From: Pseudosporangium ferrugineum | Lineage (GTDB): Bacteria; Actinomycetota; Actinomycetes; Mycobacteriales; Micromonosporaceae | NCBI RefSeq assembly: GCF_003002065.1 | Contig: NZ_PVZG01000009.1 | Span: 276,582-340,581 of the forward strand | Length of the DNA stretch: 64,000 bases | Reading direction: 5' to 3' | Shown: positions 17,901-25,782 of the stretch, piece after piece | Position numbering within the stretch: the first letter of the stretch is position 1 | Layout of the letters: each line of letters opens with the position of its first letter | Made by a program: the position numbers and the translations under genes | Notes under the pieces: model-generated | The model's input: the letters and a program-made list of their open reading frames with translations, nothing else | What the model was told of the DNA's origin: nothing | Databases searched by the model: none

Positions 17901-18295
17901 TGCGGGTCGGCGTCCCGGCTCACGTACGCCGGCAGCGCACCGGGCGCGCCGTCCACCTCGATGGCCGCGTGCACGCCCAGGTCGCGCGGGTTGCGCAGGG
18001 CGACCGCCTCCGGCCCGGGCCCGGCGGGGCGCCCGGCCACCCGTTCCCGGGCCGCCAGCCACGGCCCGAGGCTCGCCCGGTCGACGCCGCACGCGAGCAG
18101 CAGCGCGGTCAGCGTCTCGCGGGTCGGCACCGACTTGCCGGTGAAGGCGTCGCTGATGGTGCTCTTGGGCAGCCGCGCCGGCCGGCGGATGCGGTCGTAC
18201 GTGAGGCCCCGGCTCTTCTTGAGCGCGACGAGCGCCCGGCGAAGATCATCCGGCGTCCGGACCTCCCCGGGCGGTGGACCGTCCGGAGCGCTCAT
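14918..18295 (-). CDS. HTH + P-loop NTPase + TPR-like repeat protein (STAND-like)
   Basis: 1,125 residues. N-terminal XRE-like helix-turn-helix region (about 13-75: LTYDRIRRPARLPKSTISDAF), then an NTPase domain with Walker A GASSVGKT (147-154) and Walker B VVWLDE (191-196). From about residue 450 to 1070 there are many ~34-36 residue helical repeats with the pattern A..LW..A...G...AR..LA.LL...G (TPR/SEL1-like). The tail is low-complexity and acidic/Ala-rich, then basic. This architecture resembles STAND-type sensors, in which repeats detect a partner and the NTPase switches an output. No nuclease, protease or other effector is apparent. The likely output is DNA binding by the HTH. Function unknown. 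Confidence 0.85.
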   Translation of the reverse strand: MSAPDGPPPGEVRTPDDLRRALVALKKSRGLTYDRIRRPARLPKSTISDAFTGKSVPTRETLTALLLACGVDRASLGPWLAARERVAGRPAGPGPEAVALRNPRDLGVHAAIEVDGAPGALPAYVSRDADPQLRAALRAGGFILLVGASSVGKTRSAYEAARGELPDWTLVQPGSLADLDRIAGEPPADTVVWLDEIHGFIADGLDAPLVRRLTSAGRRTVLIGTLWPEHYLTYVAFADPRTPDGDPYKRERELLRHAHVVDIGPRLSGAETARAREKAAVDPRIAIALDSDAGLIQTLAAGPELVRRWQNAPSPYAHALITAAIDARRLGVAEPSAALLADAVPGYLSRPLRGDAPPDWFAASLAYATTRVHGATSPLGPVGREMGRVDGYRVADYLQHHALRTRAGQVLPPSLWRACLAHAADRRELLAVGCAAYDRAMPRTAGDFFRAAVRAGSAAALYTLISLLSEQGRGDAIEEAWRLGAARGLPHARERLAALLEGEGRIADAEAVWREAAVEPGTAAEPLVGLLLRAGRLDDAWAEAAEHPGDLTSAAWSQLAEESAAAGRLEDAARAWGAASDRPDAPSRRARILRELGDPDAAVAVLEESIARGNWQSRETLVGLLDGLDRTAEAVRVLEEGAAAGEFNCRHQLAAYLIHHGREAEAVELWTRALRRRPDAESWATVISLLEALEDDAALERILRWGRTRRLPGAGQALEELLRRTGREAEVIAECRAAVAAGDPFAWSRLCRLHQEAKRYGEALEIAEEAVRAGARISVEWPAGLDPDVLPAEAVERVWRLAAGAGNTGARSRMAELLRRQGRDEDAVEVWRAGYAAGEVSAQLNLVQILCSLGRRGEAIEIMKRDAEERAEAVTGLVNLLVEDGAVDEALGYLRAAARAGDVLAWRRSAELLVGRERGEEALEVWREALDAGIPGARRALSDLLGELGRDEEAARVWRDALAAGVLGARRALADLLVAQGDIEGATELWREAVREGKPPARRELAQLLHRTGRVREAQHEWYAAITAGDPYARHGLYRLLREEGLHDRAVDLLRNGVRHPLDDRLGLEPGAERPAAVEEAAFEEAALGGAVFSEPAAALGARSRVPNPRRTAPDRLRTRADGRA

Positions 18296-18371
18296 CCGAT
18301 CATCCCTGTTCGGGCCGGTTGCGGCGGGGTGGCGCGAGGCTCCCGTCAGGATAGTCCCCCGCCGCCCGCCG

Positions 18372-19658
18372 TCACGGCAGCGCCGGTGCCACCTCGACCT
18401 GGAACACCGGCAGTCTGCCGAGCCGCCGGTACGCGGCCAGCGACTCCGGCGTCGCGTCCACCGAGGACTCGCGCCCCTCCTGGTTGTGCGGCGTGTCGAA
18501 GTGGACCATGGCCCGGATCCGCGGGAACTTGCGGATCTGCCGGCCCACCTCCCGGTAGAACTCGGCCTTGTGGCGCGGGTTCCGCTTCGACGACCAGACG
18601 CCCCACTCGGCGACCATCAGCGGCTTGTCCGGGTGCTCGGCGGTGGCCCAGTTGTAGAAGCCGGGCCAGTTCGGCCGCGCCGACGACTGCCGGTTCAGCA
18701 GCTCGGCGAAGTCGCCGTGGCCGTATCCGGGGTCGCTGTACGCGTACGTGTCGAAGCCGATCCAGTCGACGACGTCGTTGCCCGGGTACATGTCGCCGAA
18801 CCACTTCTTGCTGGTGTGCGGCACGTACGCCATGTGCACCAGCACCGTGACCAGGTTGTCCACGCCGTGCGCGCGCAGCCGCCGGACGACGTACCGGTAC
18901 ATGGCGGCGTAGTCCCTGGCGGTGTAGCCCGAGCCGGCCTTCTCCCGGATGTTGTCCTCGGCCTCGTGGTGCACGGTGAAGAAGAACTGCTCGGGGAAGT
19001 CCTCGTTGATGTGCGCGGCGAGCTTGTCGAGGAACTTGTCCGTCGCCCGGTCACCCTTGGCGATCTTGGCCCAGGAGGCGCCGCGCGGCTTCCAGTTGAG
19101 GAACAGCAGCCGCTCCTTGCCCCGCTCCCGGGCGATGGCGATCTCCTCCTTCGTCGGGAAGAGCTGGCCGTTGCCCCGGTGGTAGGCGTGGTAGATGTCC
19201 TGGTGCCGGCCGGTCTTCTCCTCGAAGGCCACGAGCGCCCGCCGGCCCCGGGCGTCCGTGAACGCCCCGGGCGCCACGCCCCACAGCACCCCGCAGGTCG
19301 GGACGAGCTTCTTTCCCGTACGGCACGAGCCGGCCGGCGCCGGGGCGCCGGGTTCCGTGCGGCCCTTGCCGGACGCGGCGGGTCCCGCAGTGGACGGTCG
19401 CGCGGCGGTGGAGGCGGCCGGTTCCCCGGTGCGGAGCGGCACGCCGGGCTCGGCCGGTGACGGCAGGTCCCGCGGCGCGCCGGGCAGCGAGGTCGCGGCC
19501 GGCCCCGGCACCAGGACGGGGTCCGGCCCGTACGGGAGGCCGAGCTGGTCCACCCCGCCCGTCCACGCCCAGGAGAGCGTGGCGACGGCCGAGATGCTGA
19601 AGACGGCCGTGATGGCGGTGAGGTGCAGGAAGAGGATGCGGCGCGGTCGACGTCTCAC
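18372..19658 (-). CDS. Secreted or anchored GH26-like glycoside hydrolase (first copy)
   Basis: 428 residues from GTG 19658. One N-terminal hydrophobic segment (LFLHLTAITAVFSISAVATL), a Pro/Ala/Ser-rich linker to about residue 110, then a catalytic domain. Candidate catalytic glutamates are in VHHEAEDN (acid/base) and MVAEWGV (nucleophile), with YPGNDVVDWIGFDTY between them, as in GH26 mannanase-like proteins. It is divergent from the APS-kinase gene and borders the exopolysaccharide locus, so it may trim that polymer. A GATACT box 8 nt before the GTG suggests a leaderless transcript. Its specificity cannot be read from sequence. Confidence 0.8.
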   Translation of the reverse strand: MRRRPRRILFLHLTAITAVFSISAVATLSWAWTGGVDQLGLPYGPDPVLVPGPAATSLPGAPRDLPSPAEPGVPLRTGEPAASTAARPSTAGPAASGKGRTEPGAPAPAGSCRTGKKLVPTCGVLWGVAPGAFTDARGRRALVAFEEKTGRHQDIYHAYHRGNGQLFPTKEEIAIARERGKERLLFLNWKPRGASWAKIAKGDRATDKFLDKLAAHINEDFPEQFFFTVHHEAEDNIREKAGSGYTARDYAAMYRYVVRRLRAHGVDNLVTVLVHMAYVPHTSKKWFGDMYPGNDVVDWIGFDTYAYSDPGYGHGDFAELLNRQSSARPNWPGFYNWATAEHPDKPLMVAEWGVWSSKRNPRHKAEFYREVGRQIRKFPRIRAMVHFDTPHNQEGRESSVDATPESLAAYRRLGRLPVFQVEVAPALP

Positions 19659-19681
19659 GATGGCCCAGTATCGGATCTAAA

Positions 19682-19738
19682 GTCCGTTTTGTCGACTACC
19701 CGACGCAGTCAGTCGGATCGCCACAGTCGAGAACGGAC
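19682..19738. promoter_or_regulatory. Imperfect inverted repeat in the divergent promoter of the EPS locus
   Basis: GTCCGTT-tt-GTCGACT (19682-19697) is mirrored by AGTCGA-g-AACGGAC (19725-19738), in the 157-bp gap between the divergent GH26-like and APS-kinase genes. Several further CCGACT/AGTCGG copies occur nearby (for example 19710, 19738 and 19771). Candidate operator region for the start of the EPS operon. Confidence 0.45.
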
Positions 19739-19815
19739 CGACTTCGGAGCCGCGCTCGACCCCGGCCGGTCCGACTGAGAAACTGTCCCTCAAGTCACTG
19801 CAGGGGGAGTCTTAG

Positions 19816-21339
19816 GTGAACGACGGTTCTGTGCTGCCCGAGGACGTGTTGCGCGACGCGCCGTCCTACACGCCGCGCGCGCACGAACTGGCCGATCTGG
19901 AGTTGCTGCTGGCCGGCGCGTACGCCCCGCTGACCGGCTTCCTCGGCCGCGCCGACCTGCAGGCGTTGCGCCGGCGCGGCAAGCTCGCCGACGGCACGCC
20001 GTGGCCGGTCGCGGTGACCCTCGAGATCCCGGCCGAGCTCGCCACCGGCCTGGACCTCGACGACCCGCTGCGGCGCACGGTGGTGCTCACCGACCCCGAG
20101 GGCGCGCCGGTGGCCGCGATCGAGATCACCGACGCGTGGCCGACCACCGAGGGGCGCTACGCGGCCGGCGGCACCGTGCGCCGGATGGGCGACGGCGGGC
20201 ACGGGCCGTTCCAGCGGCTGCGCCGGACCCCCGAGGAGGTCAAGGCGCTGCTGCCGCCGGGGCGCGTGCTCGGGGTCATCGCCGACCGCCCGCTGCACCG
20301 CCCGCAGCTGGCGCAGATCGCGCACGCCGCCCGCACGCTCGCCGCGCACCTGCTGATCTTCATTCCGGTCACCGGCCCCGGCCCGGACGGGTTGCCGCCC
20401 GAGGCGCTGGTCCGCGCGGTCTTCGCGGCCCGCGACCGGATGCCCCCCGCGACCATCGTCGCGGTCCCGCTGATGACCCGCGGCGACGAGATGCGCGACG
20501 CCCTGCTGCGGGCCCGGGTGGTCACCGCGTACGGAGTGACCCACGTGCTGTCCACCGGCGACATGCTCTCCGGCGCCGGCCTGCGCGTGCTGGTGCCGCG
20601 CGAGCTGGCGTACGACAACCGGGACGGCCAGTGGCGCTGGCGCGACGACATCCCGCCCCGCAACCGCCGCCTCGCGATGACCGCCTCCGAGATCAACGAC
20701 CTGCTGGACCGGGGCTTCCCGCTGCCCGAGTGGCACACCCCGCCGGCCGTCGCCAAGGAGCTGGCCCGGGTCCGCCCGCCGCGCCGGCACCGCGGCCTGG
20801 TCGTGTTCTTCACCGGCTTCTCCGGCTCCGGCAAGTCCACGATCGCCCGCGGGCTGGCCGACACGCTGCGGGAGAGCGGCGAGCGGACGATCACCTTCCT
20901 CGACGGCGACGTGGTGCGCCGCGAGCTCTCCGCCGGTCTGGGCTTCAGCCGCGCCGACCGGGACCGCAACGTGCGGCGGATCGGCTGGGTGGCGGCCGAG
21001 GTCGCGCGCCACCACGGCATGGCCATCGCCTGCCCGATCGCCCCGTACGCGCAGGCCCGCGCCGCCGTGCGCCGGATGGCCGTCGAGGCCGGGGCCGGCT
21101 TCCTCCTCGTGCACGTGGCCACCCCGCTGGAGGTCTGCGAGCAGCGCGACCGCAAGGGCCTGTACGCCCGCGCCCGCGCCGGCCAGCTGCGCGGCATGAC
21201 CGGCGTGGACGACCCGTACGAGACCCCCACCGACGCCGAGCTGACCATCGACACCACCGACATGACGGTGCCCGAAGCCGTCGATTCCGTGCTCGCGTAC
21301 CTCGTCGACAGCGGCTGGGTGGAGCCCGAGATGAAGTAA
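19816..21339 (+). CDS. APS kinase fused to a degenerate ATP-sulfurylase-like domain
   Basis: 507 residues from GTG 19816 (RBS GGGGGAG). Residues ~15-310 resemble ATP sulfurylase (PRAHELADLELLLAGAYAPLTGFLG is typical), but the catalytic motifs look lost: the QxRNPxHxxH region reads IADRPLHRPQLAQ (~155-167) and the GRDHAG region reads STGDMLSGAG (~246-255). Residues ~326-500 are an intact adenylylsulfate kinase: P-loop GFSGSGKST (334-342), DGDVVRRELSAGLGFSRADR, and APYAQARAAVRR. The predicted activity is phosphorylation of APS to PAPS, the donor for the two sulfotransferases encoded downstream. APS would need to come from another ATP sulfurylase. First gene of the EPS operon. Confidence 0.85.
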   Translation: MNDGSVLPEDVLRDAPSYTPRAHELADLELLLAGAYAPLTGFLGRADLQALRRRGKLADGTPWPVAVTLEIPAELATGLDLDDPLRRTVVLTDPEGAPVAAIEITDAWPTTEGRYAAGGTVRRMGDGGHGPFQRLRRTPEEVKALLPPGRVLGVIADRPLHRPQLAQIAHAARTLAAHLLIFIPVTGPGPDGLPPEALVRAVFAARDRMPPATIVAVPLMTRGDEMRDALLRARVVTAYGVTHVLSTGDMLSGAGLRVLVPRELAYDNRDGQWRWRDDIPPRNRRLAMTASEINDLLDRGFPLPEWHTPPAVAKELARVRPPRRHRGLVVFFTGFSGSGKSTIARGLADTLRESGERTITFLDGDVVRRELSAGLGFSRADRDRNVRRIGWVAAEVARHHGMAIACPIAPYAQARAAVRRMAVEAGAGFLLVHVATPLEVCEQRDRKGLYARARAGQLRGMTGVDDPYETPTDAELTIDTTDMTVPEAVDSVLAYLVDSGWVEPEMK

Positions 21340-21347
21340 CCGGTGGC

Positions 21348-21429
21348 GGCGGAGTAGTTACGCATCGGCGCACGGGCCGTTTACCCCTCGGGGGCGAAAC
21401 GCCCGATTGCCGACAACTCCTACTCCGCC
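21348..21429 (+). promoter_or_regulatory. Long nested hairpin between APS-kinase and Wzz-like genes
   Basis: Outer 10-bp perfect arms (21348-21357 with 21420-21429) enclose TCGGC/GCCGA (21365-21369 with 21409-21413), then GGGCCGTTT pairing with AAACGCCC (one bulge), then ACCCC/GGGGG at the tip. All parts are nested in one 82-nt structure filling the intergenic gap. It may be an attenuator, a processing site or a partial terminator that sets the ratio of the first gene to the rest. Confidence 0.55.
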
Positions 21430-21450
21430 TGCGAAAGGGCCGCCGTACCG

Positions 21451-23193
21451 ATGGAAGCGACTCGCCCGGTGTCCGCCGACCTCTCGCACTACCTGGGCGT
21501 GTTCCGCCGGCACTGGTGGCTCGTGCTGACCGCCACCGGCGCCGGCCTGGCCGTCGGGGCCGCCGTCACCCAGGCCCTGCCCAAGGTCTACGAGTCGTCC
21601 ACGTCCGTGCTCGTGTCCCCCGTCGACCAGGACGCCAACGCGTCCGGCGGTCGCACCAAGGGCGCGATCAACCTGGACACCGAGGCCCAGCTGGTGCCGT
21701 CCGGCGCGGTCGCCGCCAAGGCCGCGGCGCTGCTGCGCTCGCCCGTCGCGCCGGTCGAGCTGGCCCGCGACGTGTCGGTCGAGGTGCCGGCGAACACCAC
21801 CGTCCTGGTGATCCGGTTCGAGGCGGACAACCCGAAGGACGCCCAGGCCGGCTCGCACGCGTTCGCCGAGGCGTACCTGCGCAACCGCGAAGAGGCCGCG
21901 CGCTCGGTGCTGGACCAGCAGATCAAGACCCTGAACCTCAAGGTCAAGCAGCTCACCACCAACCTGACCAGCGTCAACAACCGGCTGGCGAAGGCGCCCC
22001 GGGGCAGCTCCGAGCGCAGCAACCTGGAGAGCCTGCGCAGCAACTCGCAGAACCAGCTGAACAACCTGACCGGCCGGCTCAACGTGTTGACCACCTCGAC
22101 CGTCGGCGCGGGCAGCATCATCAGCGACGCCCGCCTGCCCGAGGAGCCCACCAGCCCCAACGCGATGCTCAACATCGCCGGCGGCACGATGGTCGGCCTC
22201 CTCGCCGGGCTGGGCCTCGCGTTCGTCCGGGAACGGTTCGACCGCCGGCTGCGGACCGCCGCGGACGTCCGCGACCGCGCCCGCATCCCGGTGCTCGCCG
22301 CCCTGGACGAGCGGACCACCCCGCACTTCGACGACGTGCTGCAGCCGTACGGGCCGGGCGGGCGGGTCTTCAACCGGCTCCGCAACGAGATCCTGGCCAG
22401 CCTGAACACCGGCGACCAGATCATCGTCGTCACCGGGGCCAGCCGGGGCTCGTCCACCACGCTGGTCGCCGCGAACCTGGCCGCGTCGCTCGCTCGTACC
22501 GGAAGCGATGTGGTGTTGATCGGGGCGCACCTGCCGGACAGCGTCGTCGATGCCGCGCCGCTGGCGCGGATGCTCGGGGTCTCCGCCATGCCCGGCCTGT
22601 CCGACCTGCTCGCCGGGCGGATCGGCCTCGCCAAGGCGCTCCAGCGCACCCCGCGGATCCCGTCGCTGCGGGTCATCACGACCGGCGGCGCGGCGACCGC
22701 GGCCGGCCTGATGCAGTCGCAGCGGCTGCGCGACACGCTCGAGGCGCTGCGCCGGCAGACCGGCTACGTGGTCATCGAGGCGCCGTCCACCAGCAGCAGC
22801 GCCGACGCCCAGAGCCTGGCCAGCCTCGCCGACGCGGCGATCCTCGCGGTCGAGCTGCGCCGCGCCAAGCGCCCGGCCCTGCTCGACGCCGCGGAACAGC
22901 TGAGCCGGGTCGGCACCCCGCTGCTCGGTGCGGTGGTCCTGCCGTCGCTCAGCGGCCTGCCGCGCACCTCACCCACGGACAACCTCCCGGCGGTGGCGCT
23001 GACCGCGCAGCGGCCGGACGAGACCGCGGTCCTCGACGAGGACCGGACCCAGCAGCTGCGCCTGCCGCAGGGCGGCGCCCGGCCGCCGCGGCAGGGTGAC
23101 GGCACCGAGGAGGTCACCGCGATCATCGACCTGACGTCCGCGGCCAAGCCCTCCGGCGGCGCGCAGGCCACCAAGGCGGGCGACCAGAAGTGA
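21451..23193 (+). CDS. Wzz/CapA-like polysaccharide co-polymerase with degenerate BY-kinase domain
   Basis: 580 residues. Wzz domain with two membrane segments (WWLVLTATGAGLAVGAAV near 27 and MLNIAGGTMVGLLAGLGLAF near 240) around a periplasm-side coiled region (LNLKVKQLTTNL... NQLNNL). The C-terminal half looks like a bacterial tyrosine kinase but has lost its nucleotide motifs: GASRGSSTT (329-337) replaces GxGxGKST with no lysine, VLIGAH replaces VDAD, and there is no C-terminal tyrosine cluster. It probably sets chain length or organises the export complex without kinase activity. GTGA overlap with the next gene. Confidence 0.85.
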   Translation: MEATRPVSADLSHYLGVFRRHWWLVLTATGAGLAVGAAVTQALPKVYESSTSVLVSPVDQDANASGGRTKGAINLDTEAQLVPSGAVAAKAAALLRSPVAPVELARDVSVEVPANTTVLVIRFEADNPKDAQAGSHAFAEAYLRNREEAARSVLDQQIKTLNLKVKQLTTNLTSVNNRLAKAPRGSSERSNLESLRSNSQNQLNNLTGRLNVLTTSTVGAGSIISDARLPEEPTSPNAMLNIAGGTMVGLLAGLGLAFVRERFDRRLRTAADVRDRARIPVLAALDERTTPHFDDVLQPYGPGGRVFNRLRNEILASLNTGDQIIVVTGASRGSSTTLVAANLAASLARTGSDVVLIGAHLPDSVVDAAPLARMLGVSAMPGLSDLLAGRIGLAKALQRTPRIPSLRVITTGGAATAAGLMQSQRLRDTLEALRRQTGYVVIEAPSTSSSADAQSLASLADAAILAVELRRAKRPALLDAAEQLSRVGTPLLGAVVLPSLSGLPRTSPTDNLPAVALTAQRPDETAVLDEDRTQQLRLPQGGARPPRQGDGTEEVTAIIDLTSAAKPSGGAQATKAGDQK

Positions 23194-24566
23194 CGCTGGT
23201 CGTCCCCGGCGCGACGCAGCGGGCGGCACACAGCACGGCACCGGAACGACCCACCTGGCTGCCGGCGTGGCCGGTCGCGAGCATCCTCGCCCTCTATCCG
23301 CTGTGGTGGGCGCTCGGCCTCGGCGTGCTGATCTTCCCGATCATGGCCGTGCCGATGCTGGTCCTGCTGCTGCGCCGGCGCGCGGCCGGGCGCCCGCTGC
23401 GGCTGCCGCCCGGCTTCGGCTGGTGGGCACTGTTCCTCGCGGCCGTGCTGATCAGCATCGTGGCGCTGGGCGCCGACCCGGCCGGCACGGTGGTCGAGCA
23501 CGCGACGGACCGCCTGCTCGCGGTCGTCTACCGGCTGGGCACGTACGCCGCCCTGACCGTCCTGCTCGTCTACACCGGCAACCTGACCGAGGCGGAGCTC
23601 CCCCGCCGCCGCCTGGTGAAGCTGCTCGCCTGGCTGTTCGTGGTGACCGTGGCCGGCGGCCTGCTCGGCATGGTCGCGGGCCGGTTCGAGTTCACCTCGC
23701 CGGTCGAGCTGCTGCTGCCCGGCGACATCCGGAGCATGGGCTTCGTGCAGTCGCTGGTGCACCCGTACGCGGCGCAGATCATGGACCTGGTCGGCGGCGA
23801 GAAGCCCCGGCCGGCCGCACCGTGGGGCTACACCAACACCTGGGGCAACAACTTCTGCCTGCTGATGGGCTGGATCGTGGTGGCCGCGTGGGGCACCCGC
23901 CGGGCCGGCCCGAAGCTGCTCGCGGTCCTCTGCCTGGGCGTCGCGATCGTCCCGGCGGTGGTGTCGCTCAACCGCGGCCTGTGGATCGGCATCGGCGTCG
24001 TCGTCCTCTACGTCGCCGTCCGGCACGTGCTGATGGGCCGCCTGTGGATCATCGGCGCGGTGGCGCTGGCCGCCGCCGGCCTGGTCGTCGCGCTGTCCGC
24101 CACCCCGCTGGGCGACCTGGTGAACGCACGGCTGGACAACGGCAAGAGCAACGGCGTCCGGTCGTTCCTCATCGAACGCGCCGTGGACGGCTTCGCCGAG
24201 TCGCCGATCATCGGGTACGGCTCCACCCGCAACACCATCGGCGGGCGCAACTCGATCGCCGTCGGGGAGAGCTCCGAGTGCCGGCGCTGCGGCAACTTCA
24301 CGGTCGGCGGCAACGGCCAGCTCTGGCAGCTGATGTACGCCCACGGCACCGTCGGCACCGTCGCCTACCTCGGCTTCTTCGGCTACGGCCTGTGGCGCTT
24401 CCGGCGCGACCGGACGGCCGTCGGCATCGCCGGGAGCGCCGCGATCGTGAGCTCGTTCTCCGCGATGCTCTGGTACAACGCGACCCCCACCCCGCTGGCG
24501 TTCATGTTCCTGGCCTACGCGCTGCTGTGGCGCAACCACCTCGAGGGGGACGCACATGCCCGTTAA
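23190..24566 (+). CDS. Wzy/O-antigen ligase-like polysaccharide polymerase
   Basis: 458 residues with about ten to twelve membrane segments and a long loop between ~330 and 400 (FLIERAVDGFAESPIIGYGSTRNTIGG... GNGQLWQLMYAHGTVG), the layout of Wzy polymerases and WaaL ligases. The GxGxxxxxxx...HNxxL-type ligase motif is only loosely matched (GNGQLWQLMYAHG). It likely polymerises lipid-linked repeat units outside the membrane. The GTG start overlaps the Wzz stop, and its end overlaps the next ATG by 11 nt. Confidence 0.82.
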   Translation: MTLVVPGATQRAAHSTAPERPTWLPAWPVASILALYPLWWALGLGVLIFPIMAVPMLVLLLRRRAAGRPLRLPPGFGWWALFLAAVLISIVALGADPAGTVVEHATDRLLAVVYRLGTYAALTVLLVYTGNLTEAELPRRRLVKLLAWLFVVTVAGGLLGMVAGRFEFTSPVELLLPGDIRSMGFVQSLVHPYAAQIMDLVGGEKPRPAAPWGYTNTWGNNFCLLMGWIVVAAWGTRRAGPKLLAVLCLGVAIVPAVVSLNRGLWIGIGVVVLYVAVRHVLMGRLWIIGAVALAAAGLVVALSATPLGDLVNARLDNGKSNGVRSFLIERAVDGFAESPIIGYGSTRNTIGGRNSIAVGESSECRRCGNFTVGGNGQLWQLMYAHGTVGTVAYLGFFGYGLWRFRRDRTAVGIAGSAAIVSSFSAMLWYNATPTPLAFMFLAYALLWRNHLEGDAHAR

Positions 24567-25782
24567 GACCGCGCCGGCGGAGCTGACCGCCGGCGACTCG
24601 GCGCTGCGCGCGCAGTACCTGGCGGAGGTGCTGGCCCTGCTCTACCCGGAGCCCTGCTCGACCGGGGAGCGGCGTGGCGAGACCGTCGCCGAGTACCTCG
24701 TCGTCCCGGACGCCCGGCGCCCCCGGCTGCTCGTGCCGACGACCTCGCGCCGGGTCGCCGCGGCCGCCGTCCGCCGGTACGCCGAGCCGCAGTCCCGGGC
24801 CGCCCGCCTCAAGCGCGACGCCGTGGTAGCCGCCCTGCGCACCGGCGCGTCCAGCGTGCTGCTGCGCGACCGGATCCGGGTGACCGGCCCGGCGGCCGGG
24901 AGCATCGACGGGCACCTGCGCGAGGCGCTCGGCCGCGACCTGTCGGTCAGCATCCACATCGGGCCCGCGCGGGCGAACCGCAAGCCCGTCCTGCAACTGA
25001 TCAGCCCGGACGGCGAGACGTTCGGCTTCGGCAAGCTCGGCACCGGCCCGCTGACCCAGCGCCTGGTCAAGGCCGAGACCGCGGCGCTCACCGCGCTGGG
25101 CACGATCGGGCTGACCAAGCTGACCGTGCCCACGGTGCTGCACGCCGGCCAGTGGCGGAATTCCCAGGTGCTCATCCAGTCGGCGCTGCCGGTGTGGCTG
25201 CCCCGCGCGCCGCTGACCCCGCGCCGGCTCACCGCCGCGATGCTCGACATCGCCGGGTGCTGCGGCTACGCGAGCGGGACGCTGGCCGGGAGCGCGTACT
25301 GGGCCGAGCTGCGCGGGCGGCTCACCGCGGTGGCGGACCGGCCCGAGGGGGGCGCGCTGACGTCGGCCGCCGAGCTGCTCGCCACCCACGCCGGCGCCAC
25401 CACCCTCCGGTACGGCGCCTGGCACGGCGACTGGGCGCCGTGGAACATGGCGAACCTCGCCGACGCGCTGCTGGTGTGGGACTGGGAGCGCTTCGCGAAG
25501 GGCGTACCGGTCGGGTTCGACGCCGTGCACCACGAGCTCCAGCGCCGGATCCAGACCAGCGGGGACGCGGCCGGGGCGGTGGAGGCCACCGTGCGCCGCA
25601 GCGACGAGCTGCTCCAGCCGTTCGGCGTCGCCCCGGAGGCCCGGGAGCTGACCGCCCTGCTGTACCTGGTCGACCTGGCCGCCCGGTACCTGACCGACCG
25701 CCAGGCCGAGGCCGGTGCCCGGCTGGGGGTGCTCGGTACGTGGCTGCTGCCCGTACTGATCCGCAGGGTGGAGGAGCTGTGA
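24556..25782 (+). CDS. APH-like (aminoglycoside/choline kinase-fold) protein
   Basis: 408 residues, RBS GAGGGGG. The C-terminal part has the phosphotransferase-family catalytic block WHGDWAPWNM (Brenner-like HxDxxxxN) and the metal-binding segment LVWDWERF in place of the usual DxE/D, with GFDAVHHELQ following. The N-terminal half has a possible glycine-containing nucleotide region (FGFGKLGTGPLTQRLVKAETAAL), with Lys preceding. In this cluster it may phosphorylate a sugar or modify a repeat unit. The substrate is unknown. It overlaps both neighbours (11 nt upstream, 1 nt downstream), so it is part of the same operon. Confidence 0.75.
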   Translation: MPVKTAPAELTAGDSALRAQYLAEVLALLYPEPCSTGERRGETVAEYLVVPDARRPRLLVPTTSRRVAAAAVRRYAEPQSRAARLKRDAVVAALRTGASSVLLRDRIRVTGPAAGSIDGHLREALGRDLSVSIHIGPARANRKPVLQLISPDGETFGFGKLGTGPLTQRLVKAETAALTALGTIGLTKLTVPTVLHAGQWRNSQVLIQSALPVWLPRAPLTPRRLTAAMLDIAGCCGYASGTLAGSAYWAELRGRLTAVADRPEGGALTSAAELLATHAGATTLRYGAWHGDWAPWNMANLADALLVWDWERFAKGVPVGFDAVHHELQRRIQTSGDAAGAVEATVRRSDELLQPFGVAPEARELTALLYLVDLAARYLTDRQAEAGARLGVLGTWLLPVLIRRVEEL

